A stretch of DNA of 64,000 bases from positions 186,001-250,000 of the forward strand of contig JAQJVL010000612.1 of NCBI GenBank assembly GCA_035578905.1, written 5' to 3'. The position numbers were made by a program, and so were the translations under genes. The stretch comes from Stictocephala bisonia. Taxonomy: Eukaryota; Arthropoda; Insecta; Hemiptera; Membracidae. How positions within the stretch are numbered: position 1 is the stretch's first letter; every line of letters begins with the position of its first letter. The notes below the pieces were generated by a model that saw nothing but the letters and a program-made list of their open reading frames with translations, was not told where the DNA came from and searched no databases. This document shows, piece after piece, positions 60,401 to 64,000 of the stretch.

Positions 60401-62553
60401 ACAGTACCCTTATGAGCGGTCGGTCTCTTTGTTTCAATTGTCAATGAATGTACTCATTCTGGAGTGAATTTATTACAATCTTTACTGGTACTTATAACTA
60501 AATATTTATCAAGTTTATAAAATAGAATAAGAGCTATGGTTTTTTAACTGTTAAAAATGATTAAGTGTTGGATCGTTTTTGATACAAAGTATTTAATAAA
60601 TTGCCTGACATTTAATAAATGAAGGTCTTTTAAGTTATAGAGCAAAGTAATAAATCCTGCAAAATAAATTTTTATGGAAGCATTCACAGTTCTAAAAATT
60701 TTAGTTTTTCAATCTTATTTCATTTTATTATAGTATCAAATTAATTGTGATTGAAATAATTGTCCTCAGTTGACAGAGCTAAAACTGACACGGGAACTGG
60801 CTTCCCGGATCACGACCAAAGGGGCTTCGCTGTACCACCTTCTGGGCAAAGAAGCTCAACTAAGGGTGAGTATAACGAAAGAAACTAAATGTTAAACTGG
60901 TTTGTACTGTTGATTGTTAAAACACTGGAGCTAAAGTGGATGGAACAGTAAGAGAACTTCAGATAAAATGAAACATTTATCGATTTAACACTATCTACCA
61001 CCAACTTGGGGCCGTTATTTATCCAGTTTGAAAACAATTAAACATTTCTATTTCCTACCCCTTATACAATATGAACATTCCACTTTTTGTACCAAGCACC
61101 ATAATTGGTACAAGAATACAGGCTCAGTTGTAAAAAGAAAGATTCAAGATGTTTAATTTCAAATTACATTTACATAAATTTATCAAATGAAACCATTTTA
61201 TTTGAAAATAAACAAGTGAAATGTTAATATCCTAAAATCAAAATTGTGCTAAAAACTATTCCTGTAATCATATCCTTTACAAAATTAATAAGCATACAAT
61301 TGAATTTTCAATTTTATTTAATCTTGTAATATTTTCTTCACACTTAGAAAAAAATTATTAGCCACAGGAATTACAAAACGTTCTAAAGAGTATGGTCCTT
61401 TCTCATTAAGATATTTTCCAACCTATATCTAAACTACTTGTTGCTATGTTTATTTGAAGCATACTGAAAATTTTAATTTCTTTAGAAATGGTTTGTTTTT
61501 ATAATGTATTAATGTTTTTGTCAGCACTGGTGACGCAATGTGTAACCCAGCTACTTGGTGACAAAGTGTTGAGGAGTTTGTAGGTGATAGGTTCTATTCT
61601 CACTTCGCTTAATACTGATATGGCATCCGCTCGATGGTTGCCATTATCGTGGATACTAGTAGAGAAGTCTGGGATGTCCATCTTGGATGGTAGTCAAGGT
61701 TCAGTTGTTGTAGGGAAGAGAGTTGAGTGTAAGGCTTGTCAGTTAGCTGAAAATCAGACTAACACTTTGTGGTTCGGATTCCACATAAAGCTGTAGGTCC
61801 CTTAGTTACCCTGGCTATTTGGCTATTAATAAATAACTCTTTCTGAGGAACAGTCAACCTTAGTTAGTAATAATGACTACACTCGTTCATCTACATTCAT
61901 CACACTTATTCCCCCCTCATTTTTGCCTATATCTTGACAATCTGCATCTTACTAATGAATAATAAAAATTCAAAGTTTGATGTATTTTGTACCCAGACCT
62001 CCGATTTCTAATTTCAATGGCTAATTTTGTTTTGATTAAAAATCAAACTTTTTTACATGTATAAAAATTTAAACCCTAATTCTTCCTGAAGATTTAAAAA
62101 ATGATGTTAATTTATTCAGCTTGTAGTTTATTAGATACATATCTCGAGTTTCTTTCCCTAGAGTTTTCCAATACCAATAGAGTGTAGAGTTCACAACCGG
62201 CTAATGTATATAGAATTAATAAACTTCACCTTTACCTTTTCAAAACTATCTACCAAATAATTATTGTAGGAGTTCATATAAATTGTTCTAGAGGCTGTGT
62301 ACAAGGAATTCTACAATAAAATGCCTTTAATATAGGAAGAAAGGATGGTGGCAGTTGGATCACAGTTGGAACTATCTGCGGTTGAGGAAGGTCTAAGGGA
62401 GGCAGTGGACACAGCCAAGGCCAGTGTTACCAACACACAAGCAGCTATCGCCAACATTGCTGCCACAGAGGCGAGTCTTGACAGTAAAATTGAAAAACGC
62501 CAACAAGACTTGGAGCGTAACAACAAACGGCTTCACACCCTCAAAAAAGTCAG
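51442..62553 (+). CDS. Cluap1: Clusterin-associated protein 1 / IFT38 (qilin), 5 exons, 3' end outside window
   Basis: Joined exons 51442-51463, 52906-53102, 59848-60021, 60770-60865 and 62336-62553 give about 235 residues in one frame with GT/AG junctions. CLUAP1/IFT38 is an IFT-B subunit needed to build cilia. It has an N-terminal calponin-homology-like domain and a C-terminal coiled coil. Matching blocks: [20 protein letters not shown] at the start, [60 protein letters not shown], and the coiled-coil start ([20 protein letters not shown], then LHTLKKVR). Vertebrate proteins are about 410 residues, so about 180 residues are missing here. In an insect, expression would be expected in ciliated sensory neurons and, if present, sperm. 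Confidence 0.93.
51790..52412 (+). pseudogene. Non-LTR retrotransposon 3' end (RNase H plus zinc motif) with TAATC tail
   Basis: [19 protein letters not shown] is the C-terminal RNase H motif. Then [19 protein letters not shown] leads to a CCHC-type motif ([20 protein letters not shown]) and [15 protein letters not shown]. After the stop a short 3' UTR ends in (TAATC)n at 52386-52406. 5'-truncated, in Cluap1 intron 1. The last catalytic Asp of RNase H is Asn here. Confidence 0.85.
52906..53102 (+). CDS. Cluap1: Cluap1 coding exon 2
   Basis: Begins after TATAG, completes the split Asn, then encodes [20 protein letters not shown] and onward to RSTAQFM, ending at a perfect GTAAGT donor in phase 0. 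This is the calponin-homology-like region. The local ORF seems to start at MMRAL, but family alignment shows it is internal. Confidence 0.93.
53598..53812 (+). repeat. Dispersed repeat, copy A
   Basis: TTTTGATCCATGAGGTCAGG, CACAGACCGTCATAAA and GCGTTTTGATCTGCGAGAAG match the reverse complement of 55720-55953 in the same order. No coding sense; nature unknown. Confidence 0.65.
53813..54822. other. Cluap1 intron 2, nothing recognised
   Basis: AT-rich sequence. Confidence 0.3.
54823..55414. mobile_element. piggyBac-type MITE
   Basis: 592 bp between TTAA (54819-54822) and TTAA (55415-55418). Ends CCCTCCAGTGGACTCATG and, inverted, ACCCGCCAGTGGACTCATG. CCAGTGGACTCATG is repeated a second time 31 bp further in on the left. 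GGGGTCTTTTTGACCGCA on the left and GGGGTAAAAAAGACCGCA on the right form a matched subterminal pair. Confidence 0.88.
55720..55953 (-). repeat. Dispersed repeat, copy B (inverted)
   Basis: Minus strand: TTTTGATCCGTGGGGTCAGG, TACAGACTGTCATAAA, GCGTTTTGATCTGCGGAGGA. Same order and spacing as copy A, with a GTTGCGTTGCCGTTAAGGTT insert. Confidence 0.65.
55954..56675. other. Cluap1 intron 2, nothing recognised
   Basis: AT-rich sequence. Confidence 0.3.
56688..58395 (-). mobile_element. Internally deleted non-LTR retrotransposon with poly(A) and 12-bp duplication
   Basis: Flanked by ATGTAATCAGTT at 56676-56687 and 58396-58407. On the minus strand it starts GGGGGGGTATGGGTACCAGG, passes through an ORF1-like region (58205-57799, broken) and jumps to the last part of ORF2 (RNase H and zinc motif, 57290-56838), then a 3' UTR and poly(A). 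At 1.7 kb it is far shorter than a complete element, so the reverse transcriptase and endonuclease are missing. Confidence 0.85.
56838..57290 (-). pseudogene. RNase H/zinc-motif C-terminus of the retrotransposon ORF2
   Basis: [15 protein letters not shown] (RNase H end), then [24 protein letters not shown], and [20 protein letters not shown]. The layout parallels the fragment at 51790-52303 (RVVTG...H...CRxCEExEE...HI..HC.AL), so both are the same clade, though their tails differ (poly(A) versus TAATC). Here too the RNase H Asp is Asn. Confidence 0.8.
58583..59193. mobile_element. hAT-type MITE carrying a SINE
   Basis: Ends CAGTGACAGATTTA on both sides, inverted, with GCCTAGGGC motifs inside each. 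Flanks AATATAAG and AACATAAA match at 6 of 8 positions, consistent with an old 8-bp duplication. A family B SINE is nested inside. Confidence 0.75.
58866..59120 (+). repeat. SINE family B copy, 5'-truncated
   Basis: AGGGAAGAGAACTGAG, GTCAGCTGAAAATCAGACCA, ACTGTAGGTCC, then the shared tail (TCATCTACACTCATCATACT, CGCCCATATCTTGATGACAG, GCGTCTTA). Confidence 0.8.
59848..60021 (+). CDS. Cluap1: Cluap1 coding exon 3
   Basis: Acceptor GGGTAG, phase 0, encoding [20 protein letters not shown], then [16 protein letters not shown] and a divergent Pro/Asn/Ser-rich stretch ending SNR at AGG|GTGACT. Intron 2 (53103-59847) is the longest and carries most of this gene's transposons. Confidence 0.9.
60770..60865 (+). 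CDS. Cluap1: Cluap1 coding exon 4
   Basis: 96 bases between CCTCAG and AGG|GTGAGT, phase 0 on both sides, encoding [20 protein letters not shown] and [12 protein letters not shown]. The TSKGASLYDLLG-like block is a family signature. No ATG ORF exists here. Confidence 0.9.
61521..61970 (+). repeat. SINE family B, longest copy
   Basis: tRNA-like 5' part (CCCAGCTACTTGGTGACAAA; GTGATAGGTTCTATTCTC as B box), a central body shared with 12966-13195, and a 3' tail shared with family A (GAGGAACAGTCAACCTTAG, GACTACACTCGTTCATCTAC, ATATCTTGACAATCTGCATC). About 440 bp, in Cluap1 intron 4. Confidence 0.8.
62336..62553 (+). CDS. Cluap1: Cluap1 coding exon 5 (last one in window)
   Basis: Begins after TATAG with [20 protein letters not shown] and runs through the coiled coil to LHTLKKV plus AG of a split Arg codon at AG|GTAATT. 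No FMDEYEK-type continuation was found from 62554 to the edge, so the next exon lies outside the window. Confidence 0.9.
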
Positions 62554-64000
62554 GTAATTCTAAAACAGTGTGGGCTTCTGATGACTTTAATAAATAAAAG
62601 AAATAATTTTTAGATTTATACTTAAAAGGTAGCTAGTAAAAAAGTAAGTACCGACAACTTAATAGCTAATTTAAGTAAGATGTTTTAATTACTTTTATTA
62701 CCAAAAAGTTATTTTACTTGAATTACATCTTATTCGCAGAGTTTAGATCCGGAGTTATAGTTGCTAATAATTTATAATAACTGATAAATGACTTATATAT
62801 GCTTAATTCTAATAAAACCACTGTCCAGAGCAAAATTTCAAAAAACAGCCAATACTTGTATGTCTCAGATTTAAGTCATTTACAATTACAAATAAATATT
62901 GTACATGACAGTTATTTTCATTATTGATCATAGTAAGGTCAATATAAACTTTTTGTGCAAAAAATAGAACACTTTATCAGTCTATATTAGTAAAATAGGA
63001 ATTATTTCAATTTGTTTGTATTTCTTATATTGGAATATTCATGCTTCACAAGCAGCAATATACATATGTATATCTATGTATATCTAAAACCATGTTATTT
63101 ACAAACTTCTGTCTTAGTCTAGTTTGTAATGTTGATTTGGATATTAAAATCTCACCTTCTCGATAGATGTATTTTTCTACTTGTGTGCCTTCATTAGCTA
63201 TATAAAGGCATAGCTCAAACCTTAATAATCATAATTTAATTATTGTCTTTATTAAAGCTGGGGTCTCCTTCACTCAACCTTCGTAACAACAATTAGAGTT
63301 TTTCATTTATTTCGCCATTTGTTTGTTTCTGTGAGTTTTTACTGATTTAAATTTTTTTATTCTTTCCTCATGATACTTGTGAAGATTAACGTACTTACTA
63401 TGGTCTTTATAATTTAGAAATTTGTTAGAATGCTAAAGGCATAATGAGTGAGAAAGAAGGTAAATAGCTAACTACAGCAGTATAGTTCATAGAAAATTTT
63501 GCATTCTTCACATTAAATTTATTGATCTTCCTTTTCACATTTTTTTTAATGATCCTAAAAATAGAAAATGTATTACACTCGTTTGATCCGCCCTTTGTTT
63601 TTACACTTGGCACCAGACTAGTTGGTACTTTCTTTTAGACAACCTTGGCGATCCCTCATTTTCCATGTTAGGCATTGTCCTCAATGCATTGTATTTACGC
63701 TTGAAAAGGTCAAAGTAAGTTATTTAACTTTGTCAAAATTTTCACACCAAATATTTTTTAAATCATTTTCAATTGTATAATTGCTTGCATTATAGTACAA
63801 TTTTGGGGTATTTCCTGATTTGGTTTCTTGCGTGGAACATTTTTAAGTGTTCTTTTATGCTTTATGTAGTAAATTTGTTACTGTGCTGTTTTACTGATGC
63901 CATGTATCGTTTCTATACTTCATAAAAAATTATTAGTATTCTTTTTTTATTTTTAATTAATATTTATTGATTTATTTTTAGTATTATACCTACATTATTT
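62554..64000. other. Cluap1 intron 5 start, nothing recognised
   Basis: No further exon or repeat recognised to the window edge. Confidence 0.35.

Overview
The window reads as eukaryotic nuclear DNA from an arthropod, most likely an insect. It is AT-rich, has widely spaced intron-split genes, and is full of insect-type transposons (mariner, piggyBac, hAT, pogo-like, non-LTR retrotransposon 3' ends, tRNA-derived SINEs) and minisatellites. No bacterial, phage or CRISPR feature was seen. I cannot name the species; a hemipteran is only a guess.

Two host genes are well supported. A soluble calcium-activated nucleotidase (CANT1/apyrase family) lies on the minus strand in four coding exons (50631 to 30153). 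It encodes a complete 442-residue type II membrane protein. Head-to-head with it on the plus strand is the first half of Cluap1/IFT38 (qilin), an intraflagellar transport protein, with five coding exons (51442 to 62553). The rest lies beyond the right edge. About 0.8 kb separates the two start codons, and it contains a symmetrical X-box-like motif (51315-51328), the binding site of RFX ciliary regulators, 113 bp before the Cluap1 start codon.

Layout: 1-9 kb holds fold-back elements, a 226-bp tandem duplication, SINE-like fragments and two non-LTR retrotransposon 3' ends. 9.2-11 kb holds two abutting minisatellites (36 bp x about 21 and 71 bp x 14), both with higher-order structure. 11-22 kb is AT-rich with a 22-bp minisatellite, a GC-rich island near 15.3 kb and one possible terminal exon at 20.0 kb. 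22-28 kb holds a SINE, a long fold-back with a nested piggyBac-like remnant, a (CT)n tract, a decayed hAT/BED transposase and a complete but mutated mariner. 30-51 kb is the CANT1 gene; its introns carry a pogo-like element, a full-length frameshifted piggyBac with both TTAA ends, a piggyBac MITE, a hAT element, SINEs and two minisatellites. 51-64 kb is Cluap1; its introns carry two related non-LTR retrotransposon fragments, a piggyBac MITE, a hAT MITE with a nested SINE and a dispersed repeat in opposite orientations.

The most informative observations are insertion junctions readable directly from the sequence: a piggyBac MITE with an unoccupied paralogous site nearby, a hAT element with a perfect 8-bp duplication inside a tandem repeat, a non-LTR retrotransposon with a 12-bp duplication, and a mariner inside a lone copy of the 36-bp minisatellite unit. 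I found no convincing new multi-gene system.
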